From contig CAZRCZ010000005.1 of NCBI GenBank assembly GCA_964598765.1, positions 62,001-126,000 on the forward strand: DNA of 64,000 bases, given 5' to 3'. The notes below the pieces were generated by a model. The model had not been told where the DNA came from and did not search any database. It saw nothing but the letters and a program-made list of their open reading frames with translations. Origin of the DNA: CAZRCZ01 sp964598765. Its GTDB lineage: Bacteria; Sumerlaeota; Sumerlaeia; MVZB01; JAJFLK01. Positions 23,783 to 32,228 of the stretch are shown here, piece by piece (position 1 is the stretch's first letter; every line of letters begins with the position of its first letter). The translations under genes and the position numbers were made by a program.

Positions 23783-23857
23783 GAGATCTCCCGGTCAATC
23801 CCTGTTGGGGAGTGGTCGAAATCTCCGTCGAATTTTGAAGGATAGTGAGAGGAGCGC

Positions 23858-24325
23858 ATGGCCCTTACGCCGAAAGAAGTCGCCGACTTGAACGTCACGA
23901 TGAAGAACTTGGTTGAAGTTTGGATGCGGATCAAATTGGCCATCCAAAAAGCCTTCGGAAAGGGCGAGATTACCAAGGAGCAAGAGGGGGCCTTCTTGCA
24001 ACTCAAGAGCGATCTGTCACGGCAATATCGGTCCGTGGCGGATCGGTTGCCCAAGGATTTGCAATTTGACGGCGATCAAATGATGGACATGTTAAAAAAT
24101 GCAATCTCGATGCAACACCTTCAGAACCAGCATATCAATGACAAGAGGAACATGTTCAGTCTTTGGCACAAGGTATATGTCAAGATGACCCGGACGTTTG
24201 GCGCGGTCGAAGTCATCAACGAGGGATATTACCCCTCGTTGCATCGCGACCTGTTGCGGGACCCGGCCAAACAGAAGAAGAACGTCACTCCCAAGAAGGC
24301 CGCCGGAATCAAGAAAACCAAATGA
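23858..24325 (+). CDS. Small soluble protein A of envelope cluster
   Basis: A 155-residue protein without signal peptide or membrane segment, in no family I recognise. It is mostly helical by composition, with a Lys-rich tail (KQKKNVTPKKAAGIKKTK). It is a paralogue of small protein B at 27828. Shared positions include EITKEQEGAFLQL against QITDQEEKAFFQT, LSRQYRS against LSRKHYL, FDGDQMMDMLKNAIS against EGGDKIMEVLVNSVT, and WHKVYVKMTRTFG against WHTLFLDMNVALG. A strong ribosome site (GAGAGGAG) precedes the ATG. Its gene runs into the leader of the giant lipoprotein gene. A cytoplasmic partner of the lipoprotein or of the small membrane protein is a guess. Confidence 0.8.
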   Translation: MALTPKEVADLNVTMKNLVEVWMRIKLAIQKAFGKGEITKEQEGAFLQLKSDLSRQYRSVADRLPKDLQFDGDQMMDMLKNAISMQHLQNQHINDKRNMFSLWHKVYVKMTRTFGAVEVINEGYYPSLHRDLLRDPAKQKKNVTPKKAAGIKKTK

Positions 24326-24390
24326 CCATACATCGTCAAATCAAACCCGAATGTCGGACCGTCGTGAGTGAAAACGGAAGGAGCAGGATC

Positions 24391-27300
24391 GTGAACGTCC
24401 AAAAAATCGCAGGTCGCCTCTCAAGCGTCATTTTCTTGGGAGCGTTGCTGGTTCCGTTGGCCGGTTGCAACAAGATGCTGGCCAATTTTTCCTTGAATCA
24501 GGCGAGCAAGCGGGTCGCGCAGGCGAGACAGTTTAAGGCGGACGAAGTCGCCAAGGATGATTTGGTCGCCGCCGAGGAAGCCATCAGCACGACGCAACAA
24601 TACATCAACAGCCAGAATTTTAAGGAAGCCCGGGCCAAGGGCAAGGACGCCGCCACCAAGGCCAAGGACCTCTTGGAGAAAACCAAGACCCTCCGCGCCA
24701 CCAACCTGAAATCGGACGCCAACCGGTGGATCGGATACGCCGATTTGAACCAAGCCCGAACTGAAAGACCGGCCACTTATGACCAGATGCTCGCCGGCAA
24801 CACCAAGGGGCAAAAGGCGTTTGAAAAGCAGAAATGGGAGGAAGCAATCGGCGCCTTCGACAAGTGCGTTTCCGACGCTCAGTTTCTGATGGAAAATTTG
24901 AAGCGCACCGCCGAGCAGGGACTAACGGACGTCAATAAGAAGAAAGAGGATCTGACCAAGGAAGGCGCTCCGGACAATTATCCCGAGGCGATGACTCAGA
25001 TAGATGAATTTCTTACGCGGATCAACGACTTGATTACGGTCAAATACGATTATCGCACGGCCGCCAGCACGCACGATCAGGCCATTCAGGAGGCCGACAA
25101 GGGCATTCGCAAAACCCGCGAGATCAAGAGCGACAAACTCCTCCGTCAGGTGGAAACGTCGCTGACGCGCGCGACGGCTCTCGGCGCGCAGCTGTACGTT
25201 CTTGACCGCTACAATGAGATCAACAACGACTTCAACGATCTGCTGAAATTGCATTATGAGGGAAAATACGAAAGCGTGCTCACGACCGGACCCAAGTTGG
25301 TTCCGAGGGCCGAGCAACTGATCGTGGACACCCAGCGCGAGTCGGCCAAAGCGAAAATGGACGCCGTGACCAAAGCCATTGCCAAACTGGTTGACGGACA
25401 GGCGCGGGTTCACTTGCCCGGTCGAGTCGAGCAGTTGGAACAAAAAGCCGCCGATGCCAAGGCGCGGTTCGACAAGAGCGAATTTTCCGACAGCGAAAAG
25501 ATCAGCCTCGAAGCGTTGGACGAAGAGAAGAAAATTGTGGACGACTTTGACAAGCTGGCCAAGAGCAAAATTGACGCCGCGACGCAGTCCCGCACACAAA
25601 CCAAGGACGTTTTTGAACGAATGGAGGAGATCTTTGCCCATCCCGCTCCGGGCGAACTTTCCGGAGACGACAAGGCGCTGGAAGACCACAAGCTCGCCCT
25701 CCGCGAGGAACTGCGCGGCAAACTCCAAAACGCCGAACTGGCTCTGGGATTGGCTAATCTCAAGCGCGAGGACAAGGATTTCAACACGGTCATCGAAACG
25801 GCGAAGAAGGTGACGGGCGAATGCGAGGAAGTGACGCAGGGAGTCTTCAAGGTCGTTTCGCATAACGCGATTCAGGAAATTGACAATGAGTTGACGCGCT
25901 ACGAGCGCCAAGGGGGACGCGAATACGTTGCGGCGGAAATGGACAAAACCCGCAAGATGTTGGACGGGGTGCGCGATTTGCACCGGAAATCCGATTATCG
26001 CGGCGCGTTGACCCAAGCCGCCGAGACCAAAGCTCAGCTTGAGGTCATGGCTCAGGAATTCGAGCGGTTCGCCGTCGGAAAAATTGACGCGGCCAAGAAA
26101 TCACTCGCGCTCGCCAAGGAACGCAGGGGGGATGAGTATCAGGAAGGGCGACTGCTCCAAGTTGCCACGTCGCTTCGCTCCGCCACGGAAAGCTTGAGCG
26201 CGGAAAAATTAAAATCCGCCATTGAAACCGCCGATCAGGCCAAGGACATCGCCGACAAAGCCAGCGCCGCCTCGATTCGGCAGTGGGCCGAGGAGGAGAT
26301 GCGGCGGACCGATCTTATTTTGGCCCGCGCGCGAGAAGCAGGCGCGACCTCATACGCCTCCGCCAAAATGGAGGAATCCCTGAATTTGCGTCGAAACGCC
26401 CAAACTCTTTATGAGGCGGGCGATTTCCCCGAAGCCCAAATTTCCGGGGCAAAAGCCTCTGCGGCGGCACAAGACGCACTTTACGCGATCGTGATTGACG
26501 CGGAGAACGAAATCGCCTCGGCCAAACGCTTCGAAGGCTGGCGGTATGAGTCCGAGCGGCTAGCGCAAGCAATCATCAATGCCAAGTATGCCCGGGAATT
26601 TCTGGATCAGGGAAGCTATGAACTTTCGCGCCGCCACGCCAAGAGCGCCCTTCAGACCGCCAAGGAAGTCGTCAAAGATTCGCAAAAAGCGGCGTTCCAT
26701 GATCGGCTGACGGCGTTGAATTCCAAAATCGAAGTCGCGTCCACCAAGGGTGTCGGCTACTACCAAGTTAAGGACCTGTCGAAAATCGTCGGCGACTTGA
26801 ATGAGTTGGCGAAACAATTCACCCCCGAAGCTTATGCGGAGTCGGCGGACAAAATCGAGTTGCTGGAAGCGCAACTTGCCGGACTCGTCGAGATGACGCC
26901 GGACGTGCTTCAAAAGTTAGTGGATCAGCTCAATCAAAACCTGAGCTCCTTGGAAAATCGCGGGGCCGTAAGTCTTGTTCCGGATCTCATGGCCACGGCA
27001 AAGGAAAAAGTTAAATTCGCCCAGCTTGATTACAAAAATGAGAAGTATCGTCCCAGTTTCGTCAACGTGAAGGACGCGATCAAAACGATCAACGAAATCG
27101 AAGTGCGCTTGGACGAGAGGGATTATGACCTCAAACTCAGCCAGCATTTCACCCAATTGGCCCAATCCATCCAGAAATTCGCGCCCGTGCTGAATATGGG
27201 ATCGCCCGTTCTTCTACGGTTGATTCACGGAGCGAACGGCCGCAATCAGGCGCTTGCGCTGATGTCAACCAGCAGTCCGGCGAAGTTCCGGCAGGACATT

Positions 27301-27588
27301 GCGGATTTGGCCGCACAGGTCAATTTGCTCAAGCCTCCCTCTACTCGCCGAGACACGCAACAGGCGGCCGTCGAGATGCTTGACCTGGCTCAAACCTCGG
27401 CGGGCGGATTCGAGAAACTGCTTATCTTGGATCAATACTCGCCCGAAGACGCGAAGAAGATCATTGAGACGGCGTTTGTGCAGATGCAATCCGCGCAATC
27501 CCGCCAGCAGGCGATCCAACGCACTCTTGAGCACCCGCAGACTCAGACTCAGCAGGTCGGCGTGAAGCGGGCGATTCAACTGCAGTAG
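24391..27588 (+). CDS. Giant helical-repeat lipoprotein of envelope cluster
   Basis: About 1065 residues. The GTG at 24391 follows GGAAGGAG at ideal spacing and gives a compact lipoprotein signal (VNVQKIAGRLSSVIFLGALL, then VPLAGC-N). An ATG at 24322 overlapping the previous stop (ATGA) is an alternative. The mature chain is almost wholly helical, Ala/Lys/Glu-rich, built from units like VAAEEAISTTQQYINSQNFK, then EARAKGKDAATKAKDLLEK, resembling DUF4398-type or TPR-like hairpins: an A-x3-Y-x2-G-x2-EA pattern recurs (LYEAGDFPEAQISGAKASAA; FLDQGSYELSRRHAKSAL; ALTQAAETKAQLEVM). No catalytic motif is visible. The length suggests an extended periplasmic rod anchored in a membrane. It is flanked by paralogous small proteins A and B. 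Confidence 0.82.
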   Translation: MNVQKIAGRLSSVIFLGALLVPLAGCNKMLANFSLNQASKRVAQARQFKADEVAKDDLVAAEEAISTTQQYINSQNFKEARAKGKDAATKAKDLLEKTKTLRATNLKSDANRWIGYADLNQARTERPATYDQMLAGNTKGQKAFEKQKWEEAIGAFDKCVSDAQFLMENLKRTAEQGLTDVNKKKEDLTKEGAPDNYPEAMTQIDEFLTRINDLITVKYDYRTAASTHDQAIQEADKGIRKTREIKSDKLLRQVETSLTRATALGAQLYVLDRYNEINNDFNDLLKLHYEGKYESVLTTGPKLVPRAEQLIVDTQRESAKAKMDAVTKAIAKLVDGQARVHLPGRVEQLEQKAADAKARFDKSEFSDSEKISLEALDEEKKIVDDFDKLAKSKIDAATQSRTQTKDVFERMEEIFAHPAPGELSGDDKALEDHKLALREELRGKLQNAELALGLANLKREDKDFNTVIETAKKVTGECEEVTQGVFKVVSHNAIQEIDNELTRYERQGGREYVAAEMDKTRKMLDGVRDLHRKSDYRGALTQAAETKAQLEVMAQEFERFAVGKIDAAKKSLALAKERRGDEYQEGRLLQVATSLRSATESLSAEKLKSAIETADQAKDIADKASAASIRQWAEEEMRRTDLILARAREAGATSYASAKMEESLNLRRNAQTLYEAGDFPEAQISGAKASAAAQDALYAIVIDAENEIASAKRFEGWRYESERLAQAIINAKYAREFLDQGSYELSRRHAKSALQTAKEVVKDSQKAAFHDRLTALNSKIEVASTKGVGYYQVKDLSKIVGDLNELAKQFTPEAYAESADKIELLEAQLAGLVEMTPDVLQKLVDQLNQNLSSLENRGAVSLVPDLMATAKEKVKFAQLDYKNEKYRPSFVNVKDAIKTINEIEVRLDERDYDLKLSQHFTQLAQSIQKFAPVLNMGSPVLLRLIHGANGRNQALALMSTSSPAKFRQDIADLAAQVNLLKPPSTRRDTQQAAVEMLDLAQTSAGGFEKLLILDQYSPEDAKKIIETAFVQMQSAQSRQQAIQRTLEHPQTQTQQVGVKRAIQLQ

Positions 27589-27609
27589 GCGTTGAGGGGG
27601 GATTCGGCA

Positions 27610-27744
27610 GTGGGCGATATTCTCAAAAAGATATTCTCGGACAGCAGATTCTACGTCTATTGGGTGGAGTCGCTCGTCATTCTGGCGATTGTTGTTTTCA
27701 TTCTCTACCTGTCGTATTCGCTGAATTTGTTTAAGAAAGGCTAA
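27610..27744 (+). CDS. 44-residue single-pass membrane protein
   Basis: A short gene starting with GTG at 27610, nine bases after an AGGGGGG site, ending TAA at 27742-27744. The product is MGDILKKIFSDSRFYVYW, then a hydrophobic helix VESLVILAIVVFILYLSYSL (about residues 19-38), then NLFKKG. It has an amphipathic basic N-terminus and a basic C-terminal end, as in small inner-membrane subunits. It lies between the giant lipoprotein (22 bases upstream) and small protein B (83 bases downstream). I know no homologous family. The good ribosome site, compact spacing and clean TM segment make it more than a chance frame. Confidence 0.65.
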   Translation: MGDILKKIFSDSRFYVYWVESLVILAIVVFILYLSYSLNLFKKG

Positions 27745-27827
27745 CCTGAAATCGAGGATTCTTGACGGCGTTGGGGCGAGCGAGGCTCCATGGTCGCAAA
27801 TTCTCGTTGAAGTGAAAAGCCGAAGCC

Positions 27828-28424
27828 ATGGGTAAATCAATCAAAGCCATTTCCGCCAAGCCGGCGGCCAAACCGGTCAACATCAAGATTTCGAAGGAGC
27901 AGAAAGTCCGCGTTGCGCAGATGATCCGCTTGGACAATCGGATTTCGGTTTGCCGTGAATACATCCGCCTCTGGTCGCAATTTTTCCAACTTTTCGCCGA
28001 CGACATTCATCAACGCCAGATCACGGATCAGGAGGAAAAGGCGTTTTTCCAAACCGTCACCGCTCTTTCCCGCAAGCATTATCTCTTTTGCGAGTTGATG
28101 GGGGACTTTTTTGAGGGAGGAGACAAGATCATGGAGGTGTTGGTTAACTCCGTTACCCTTTCCAACATCAAAGCCATGAACCAACCGACGCTTGACAAAC
28201 TTGAACTCGACTGGCATACCCTCTTCCTCGACATGAATGTCGCCTTGGGACGGCTTCTTCGGCTCTTGCCCGCAGGAATGAAAATTGACGACGCGTTGGC
28301 TAAAGCGGACGCGATGGCGCAGACGTCCGGACGGACGCAGGGCGCTCCTCCCGTCTCGCCGTCTTCCATCGCCGGGGAGAAGCAGGGCTTGTTCGGCAGG
28401 CTGGTTTCGCTCGTGAAACGATGA
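27828..28424 (+). CDS. Small soluble protein B of envelope cluster (paralogue of A)
   Basis: A 198-residue protein with a basic N-terminus (MGKSIKAISAKPAAKPV), a helical core and a C-terminal linker ending LFGRLVSLVKR, an amphipathic basic segment that might touch membrane. The core (about 30-150) aligns with protein A at 23858 over about 100 residues: QITDQEEKAFFQT, LSRKHYLFCELMGDFFEGGD, KIMEVLVNSVTLSNIKAM and WHTLFLDMNVALGRLL. No known family. Placement on either side of the lipoprotein suggests duplication followed by specialisation, perhaps into a heteromeric complex (inference). Confidence 0.8.
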   Translation: MGKSIKAISAKPAAKPVNIKISKEQKVRVAQMIRLDNRISVCREYIRLWSQFFQLFADDIHQRQITDQEEKAFFQTVTALSRKHYLFCELMGDFFEGGDKIMEVLVNSVTLSNIKAMNQPTLDKLELDWHTLFLDMNVALGRLLRLLPAGMKIDDALAKADAMAQTSGRTQGAPPVSPSSIAGEKQGLFGRLVSLVKR

Positions 28425-28446
28425 GCCGCCTGCTTGGACGGCGCGC

Positions 28447-28980
28447 ATGAAATCCTACCATCAAACCGATTGCTTTCGGCCTGCGAACGCCCGCGATTTA
28501 TTGTCGCGTCTTGAGAGAGGAGAAGACTTGGCTGGCTCCGATTTGCGCGGGTTGGATTTGAGGAGGATTTCACTGCCGGGCGCGAAACTCGGCGGATCGA
28601 ATTTGTCGGGAGCCGATCTGCGAGGAGCCGATTTGTCCGGCGCGGACCTGCGTCGCACACGATTGGACGGAGCGCAACTGAATGATGCCATTCTTTCCGC
28701 CATTCAAGGCGAATACGTTGTATTGGGATGCGCGAACGCGGAGGGAGCGGACTTCCGAAACGCGGATTTGCGCCGCGCCAATTTGGTCGGCGTGAAGGCT
28801 TGCAAGGCAAATTTTGACGGAGCCGACCTTTATTACGCGCGCGCGGCGGGAGGAGACTTTAGAGACGCTCGGTTAAACGATGCAAATCTCCAGCGCGCCA
28901 TCCTTCGCGCCTCCGATCTACGCGGTTGCGATTTGACGAAAGCCAAGGGGCAACCCAATTTGGATCGCGCCGTTCGTTGA
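28447..28980 (+). CDS. Pentapeptide-repeat protein
   Basis: A 177-residue protein. From about residue 25 it is a run of A(D/N)LxX pentapeptides (GSDLRGLDLRRISLPGAKL; SGADLRGADLSGADLRR; NADLRRANLVGVKACKANF; DANLQRAILRASDLRGCDL), which fold as a right-handed square beta helix. There is a break near residues 80-100 (ILSAIQGEYVVLGCANAEG). No signal peptide. It starts 22 bases after protein B and is probably the last gene of the same transcription unit. Function is unknown; such proteins range from structural adaptors to gyrase-protecting DNA mimics, and the context favours an adaptor. Confidence 0.85.
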   Translation: MKSYHQTDCFRPANARDLLSRLERGEDLAGSDLRGLDLRRISLPGAKLGGSNLSGADLRGADLSGADLRRTRLDGAQLNDAILSAIQGEYVVLGCANAEGADFRNADLRRANLVGVKACKANFDGADLYYARAAGGDFRDARLNDANLQRAILRASDLRGCDLTKAKGQPNLDRAVR

Positions 28981-29013
28981 TTTCAACCCGGTCTCTCTTG
29001 TAAATTCGTTCCC

Positions 29014-29607
29014 ATGACTCTGCTTCCGTTTGTCTTCGAATTCGGTCCTCTTGAAGTCAATTTGTTCATCATGGTCAATGAGACGACGAGCGAAGGTATC
29101 CTCGTGGATGCCGGAATTTGCGATCCTTCCGTTCTGGAGTGCGTGACGAGGGAAGGGATCCAAATCGCGGCGATTCTCCTGACGCATCACCATCCCGATC
29201 ACGTCGTGGGGTTGGCCGAGTATCTGGAGAAATGGATTTGCCAAGTCTTCTCTCCCGCTCCGATTCCGTCAGCTCCCGGAGCGAAAATTGTAAGCGAGGG
29301 AGCAACAATCCTAGCGGCGGGATTTGAGTTTCGGGTGCTCAAAACTTCGGGACACACGCCGGAATCGGTGTCATACTATTGCGCGAAGGAAAGCGTTTGT
29401 TTCGTGGGCGACGCCGTCCTTGCCGGGGCCGTCGGAGGAACGCCGGACGACGAACTTCACGCCGAGGAGATTGGAAACCTTCGGCGATCCGTTTTGATCT
29501 TGCCGCCGGAAACGGAACTTTATTCCGGTCACGGCCCCATGACGACGGTGGCTATCGAGAAAGCGGCCAATCCATTCCTACAAGCCGGTTTCAAACGAAC
29601 CGCCTGA
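29014..29607 (+). CDS. Metallo-beta-lactamase-fold hydrolase (glyoxalase II-like)
   Basis: A 197-residue MBL-fold protein. The binuclear-metal motif is ILLTHHHPDHVVGL (HxHxDH), with downstream ligands in LKTSGHTPESVSYY, VCFVGDAVLAGAVGG and ELYSGHGPMT. It resembles single-domain glyoxalase II-like hydrolases that cleave thioesters, but lacks the C-terminal helical domain of GloB. The start is MTLLPFVFEFGPLEVNLFI. It is the first gene of a tight block (gaps of 10, 0 and -4 bases) with a phosphatase, fructosamine kinase and mannose-6-phosphate isomerase. A role in removing reactive carbonyl adducts would fit that context but is inference. Confidence 0.85.
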   Translation: MTLLPFVFEFGPLEVNLFIMVNETTSEGILVDAGICDPSVLECVTREGIQIAAILLTHHHPDHVVGLAEYLEKWICQVFSPAPIPSAPGAKIVSEGATILAAGFEFRVLKTSGHTPESVSYYCAKESVCFVGDAVLAGAVGGTPDDELHAEEIGNLRRSVLILPPETELYSGHGPMTTVAIEKAANPFLQAGFKRTA

Positions 29608-29617
29608 TGCCAAGGCC

Positions 29618-30133
29618 ATGACCCAACCGAAATCCCCTTCCGTTCGAGTTTTGTTTGTTTGCATGGGCAACATCTGCCGCTCTCCGGCGGGAGAAGCCAT
29701 TTTGCGTCACTATATTGCCCAAGAAGGATGGGAGGAATTTATCGTCTGCGCCTCGGCGGGGACCTTGGACGAGCATGAGGGGGAAAAGCCCGATCCTCGC
29801 ATGATCCAAGCCGCATGCCGCCGAGGTTACGCGCTACGAAGCCGCGCGCGACAATTCCAACGCGAAGACTTCGACCGTTACGACCTGATCCTCGCCGCCG
29901 ATCGCTACATCTTACGGGCGTTGACGGACCTTGCGCGAACGGAGACCGACCGTGCCAAGTTGGAACTGATCGGAACCTATCACCCCGAACGGGACGTGAC
30001 CGACGTGCCTGATCCTTATTACGGAGGCCCGGCCGGTTTTGAGCATGTCTTGGACATGCTGGAGTTGACGTGCCGGCACCTGCTCGACGCCGTTGTCGAG
30101 CGTCACGATTTGCGATCCAAGCGCGAGCGGTGA
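29618..30133 (+). CDS. Low-molecular-weight protein-tyrosine-phosphatase family
   Basis: A 171-residue LMW-PTP. The P-loop VLFVCMGNICRSP (C-x5-R-S) is at residues 11-23, and the general-acid loop is VPDPYYGG with the Asp. A few residues longer than the usual 150-160. In several bacteria LMW-PTP homologues encoded beside fructosamine-3-kinase homologues act as phosphatases on phosphorylated ketoamines rather than on phosphotyrosine. The stop codon here is directly followed by the ATG of a fructosamine kinase gene, so that alternative substrate is likely. No Wzc-type tyrosine kinase or exopolysaccharide gene is adjacent. Confidence 0.92.
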   Translation: MTQPKSPSVRVLFVCMGNICRSPAGEAILRHYIAQEGWEEFIVCASAGTLDEHEGEKPDPRMIQAACRRGYALRSRARQFQREDFDRYDLILAADRYILRALTDLARTETDRAKLELIGTYHPERDVTDVPDPYYGGPAGFEHVLDMLELTCRHLLDAVVERHDLRSKRER

Positions 30134-31042
30134 ATGTCCGGCATGAATCAAAATCTCCGCGAGGCCGTCGAAAAATCTCTCGGAAATGTTTTGGACAAGG
30201 AAACCAAGATCGCGGGAACACGGGCTGTCGGGGGCGGGTGCATCAATTCAACGCTGGAAATCACGACCCCCTCCGGTTCGCGTTATTTTCTCAAGGTGAA
30301 TCCCAAGGCTCCGAAGGGTTTTTTCGAGCGCGAGACGGAAGGCCTCTTGGCCATTCGCGATACAAAAACCATTCGCGCTCCCGAGCCGCTGGCGGTTGGA
30401 AATCTATCCGCGGACAATTTATCTTCAACAAGTTTTTTAATCATGGAATACATTGATGCCGCTTCTCCTCGCCCCGATTTTTCCGAAACGTTCGGACGGC
30501 AATTGGCCGCGCTACATCGTTGCGTTTCCAACCGATTCGGGTTCGGTTCGGACAATTTCATCGGCGCTTTGCCGCAACGAAATGACTGGGGCGAATCGTG
30601 GACGGACTTCTTTGGCCGCTTGCGGTTGGGTGTCCAACTTGAAATGCTGGAGCGACGGGGATACGCCACGTCGGAACTGCGGGGGAAATTCGAGAAACTT
30701 TTGGGCAAAATGGAACGGCTGATCGGTACACATGCGCTCCTTCCTTCGCTCTTGCACGGCGACCTGTGGTCCGGGAATGTCATGGCCGATGAATCCGGCG
30801 CGCCGGTTCTCATTGATCCCGCCGTTTACTACGGCGACCGTGAGGCAGACTTGGCCCTGACCGAATTGTTCGGTCGCTTCGACGCGCCTTTTTACGCCGC
30901 CTATGCCGAAGCCTTCCCGCTCGAACCCGGCTATGACGAGCGGCGCGATATTTACAACCTTTATCATTTGCTTAATCATCTAAATCTCTTCGGGCTGAGT
31001 TACATGGGGGGTGTGATGGAAATTTTGAGGCGATACGCATGA
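30134..31042 (+). CDS. Fructosamine-3-kinase family protein
   Basis: A 302-residue APH-fold kinase of the fructosamine kinase/ketoamine kinase family, which phosphorylates sugars attached to protein amines so that the adduct falls off. Landmarks: AVGGGCINSTLEI (nucleotide loop), YFLKVN with the ATP Lys, LATIRD-like text (GLLAIRDTKTIRAPEPLAVG), the catalytic LLHGDLWSGNVMAD, and metal Asp in LIDPAVYYGDREADLALTEL. It abuts the LMW phosphatase gene with no gap and overlaps the mannose-6-phosphate isomerase start by four bases (ATGA). Kinase plus phosphatase would form a complete deglycation step. Confidence 0.9.
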   Translation: MSGMNQNLREAVEKSLGNVLDKETKIAGTRAVGGGCINSTLEITTPSGSRYFLKVNPKAPKGFFERETEGLLAIRDTKTIRAPEPLAVGNLSADNLSSTSFLIMEYIDAASPRPDFSETFGRQLAALHRCVSNRFGFGSDNFIGALPQRNDWGESWTDFFGRLRLGVQLEMLERRGYATSELRGKFEKLLGKMERLIGTHALLPSLLHGDLWSGNVMADESGAPVLIDPAVYYGDREADLALTELFGRFDAPFYAAYAEAFPLEPGYDERRDIYNLYHLLNHLNLFGLSYMGGVMEILRRYA

Positions 31043-32061
31043 CAAAGCCGGAAGACCGCTGGTTTGTGACATATCCGATGAAGCTCGACCCTTCTTCATC
31101 GCCGCGCCCTTGGGGAGGGGATCGCTTGAAGAAGCTTCTCCATAAACGGTTTCCTGACGGAGAAATATACGGCGAATCATGGGAGCTTTCGGATCATCCC
31201 GACGGGCGATCAAAAATCATCGAAGGACCCTATGCAGGCCGATTCTTTGGCGATGTGGTCCGTGACCACCCAAAAGAAATGTGCGGCGTCCTCAACGCGC
31301 CGCCGCGATTCCCGCTGATCGTCAAATTTATTGATGCCGCCGAGAATCTTTCCATCCAAGTTCACCCAGACCACGCCTTCGCGCGCGCCAAGGGGGAGCA
31401 GGGAAAGGACGAATGTTGGTATATCATGGATTGCGCCGATGGGGCCGAGATTATTTACGGTCTCCGAGAGGATGTGACGGCGGAAGACTTGCGGCGCGTC
31501 GCGGGGAAAGGGAGCGTGGCCGACTTGGTTCGGCATTGTCCGATTCATGCGGGTTCCTATGTGGATTTGCCCGCCGGAACGGTTCACGCCATTCCGGGGG
31601 GGACTCTTCTTTGCGAAATCCAACAAGCGTCGAATCTGACTTACCGTCTCTGGGATTGGGATCGAGTTCCAGTCCGTCCCATCCACGTTGCGGAAGCGGT
31701 GGCTTCGGCGCACTATGGAGCGGAAAACGCGCGCTCCGTGATTGAAACAGCAGGGAAAACGGGGGAGATTCCGCTGGCCCGTAATTCGTTTTTTGATGTT
31801 CGGCTTTTGAGTTTGCCTCATGGCCGGCGCGAGCCGAAATGGAAGGGCGAAAATCGCCACGGGCTGATTGTGAGCGTCGTTTCCGGCGATGGGAAATGGG
31901 AGAGCGACCACACAAGCGGTGAGTGGACTCGGGGTTCGTTTCAAATGGGCGAGACGTGGTTTTGGCCGGCAGGATTAGTCTGGAGGTCCTTATCCGCCGG
32001 TCAGGACGGACTTCGACTGTTGTTGACTTGTTCGGTGGAATTGGAAAAGTTTCCGGTGTAG
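31039..32061 (+). CDS. manA: Mannose-6-phosphate isomerase, class I
   Basis: A 340-residue type I phosphomannose isomerase, interconverting mannose-6-phosphate and fructose-6-phosphate. It has KPWGG-type start text (SPRPWGGDRLKKLL), YGESWELSDHP, FPLIVKFIDAAENLSIQVHPDH with zinc ligands Gln and His, KDECWYIMDC with the zinc Glu, and the second cupin signature VDLPAGTVHAIPGGTLLCEIQ. The N-terminus overlaps the kinase gene by four bases. It links the block to mannose/GDP-mannose metabolism. The 3-prime gap (32062-32228) contains a small hairpin (TGGGAT-TAAG-ATCCCA) but no clear terminator. Confidence 0.92.
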   Translation: MTKPEDRWFVTYPMKLDPSSSPRPWGGDRLKKLLHKRFPDGEIYGESWELSDHPDGRSKIIEGPYAGRFFGDVVRDHPKEMCGVLNAPPRFPLIVKFIDAAENLSIQVHPDHAFARAKGEQGKDECWYIMDCADGAEIIYGLREDVTAEDLRRVAGKGSVADLVRHCPIHAGSYVDLPAGTVHAIPGGTLLCEIQQASNLTYRLWDWDRVPVRPIHVAEAVASAHYGAENARSVIETAGKTGEIPLARNSFFDVRLLSLPHGRREPKWKGENRHGLIVSVVSGDGKWESDHTSGEWTRGSFQMGETWFWPAGLVWRSLSAGQDGLRLLLTCSVELEKFPV

Positions 32062-32228
32062 TCTGTTGAATTCTGACTTCGCTTTGCCGGTTGGGATTAA
32101 GATCCCAGACCGCTCTCTCATCCTTCTCGACCTTTGATCTCCTTTCATCTATACTCCCTCTCCTTCCTTCCGGTTGAGAGTAGTGGCCGTATTGCCCGAA
32201 AAAGCGGGAGGATGGAGAATTCAATGGA

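Noticed and set aside
24163..24390. Upstream extension of the giant lipoprotein frame
   Set aside because: It overlaps small protein A in another frame; the GTG at 24391 has a strong ribosome site and gives a normal lipoprotein signal.
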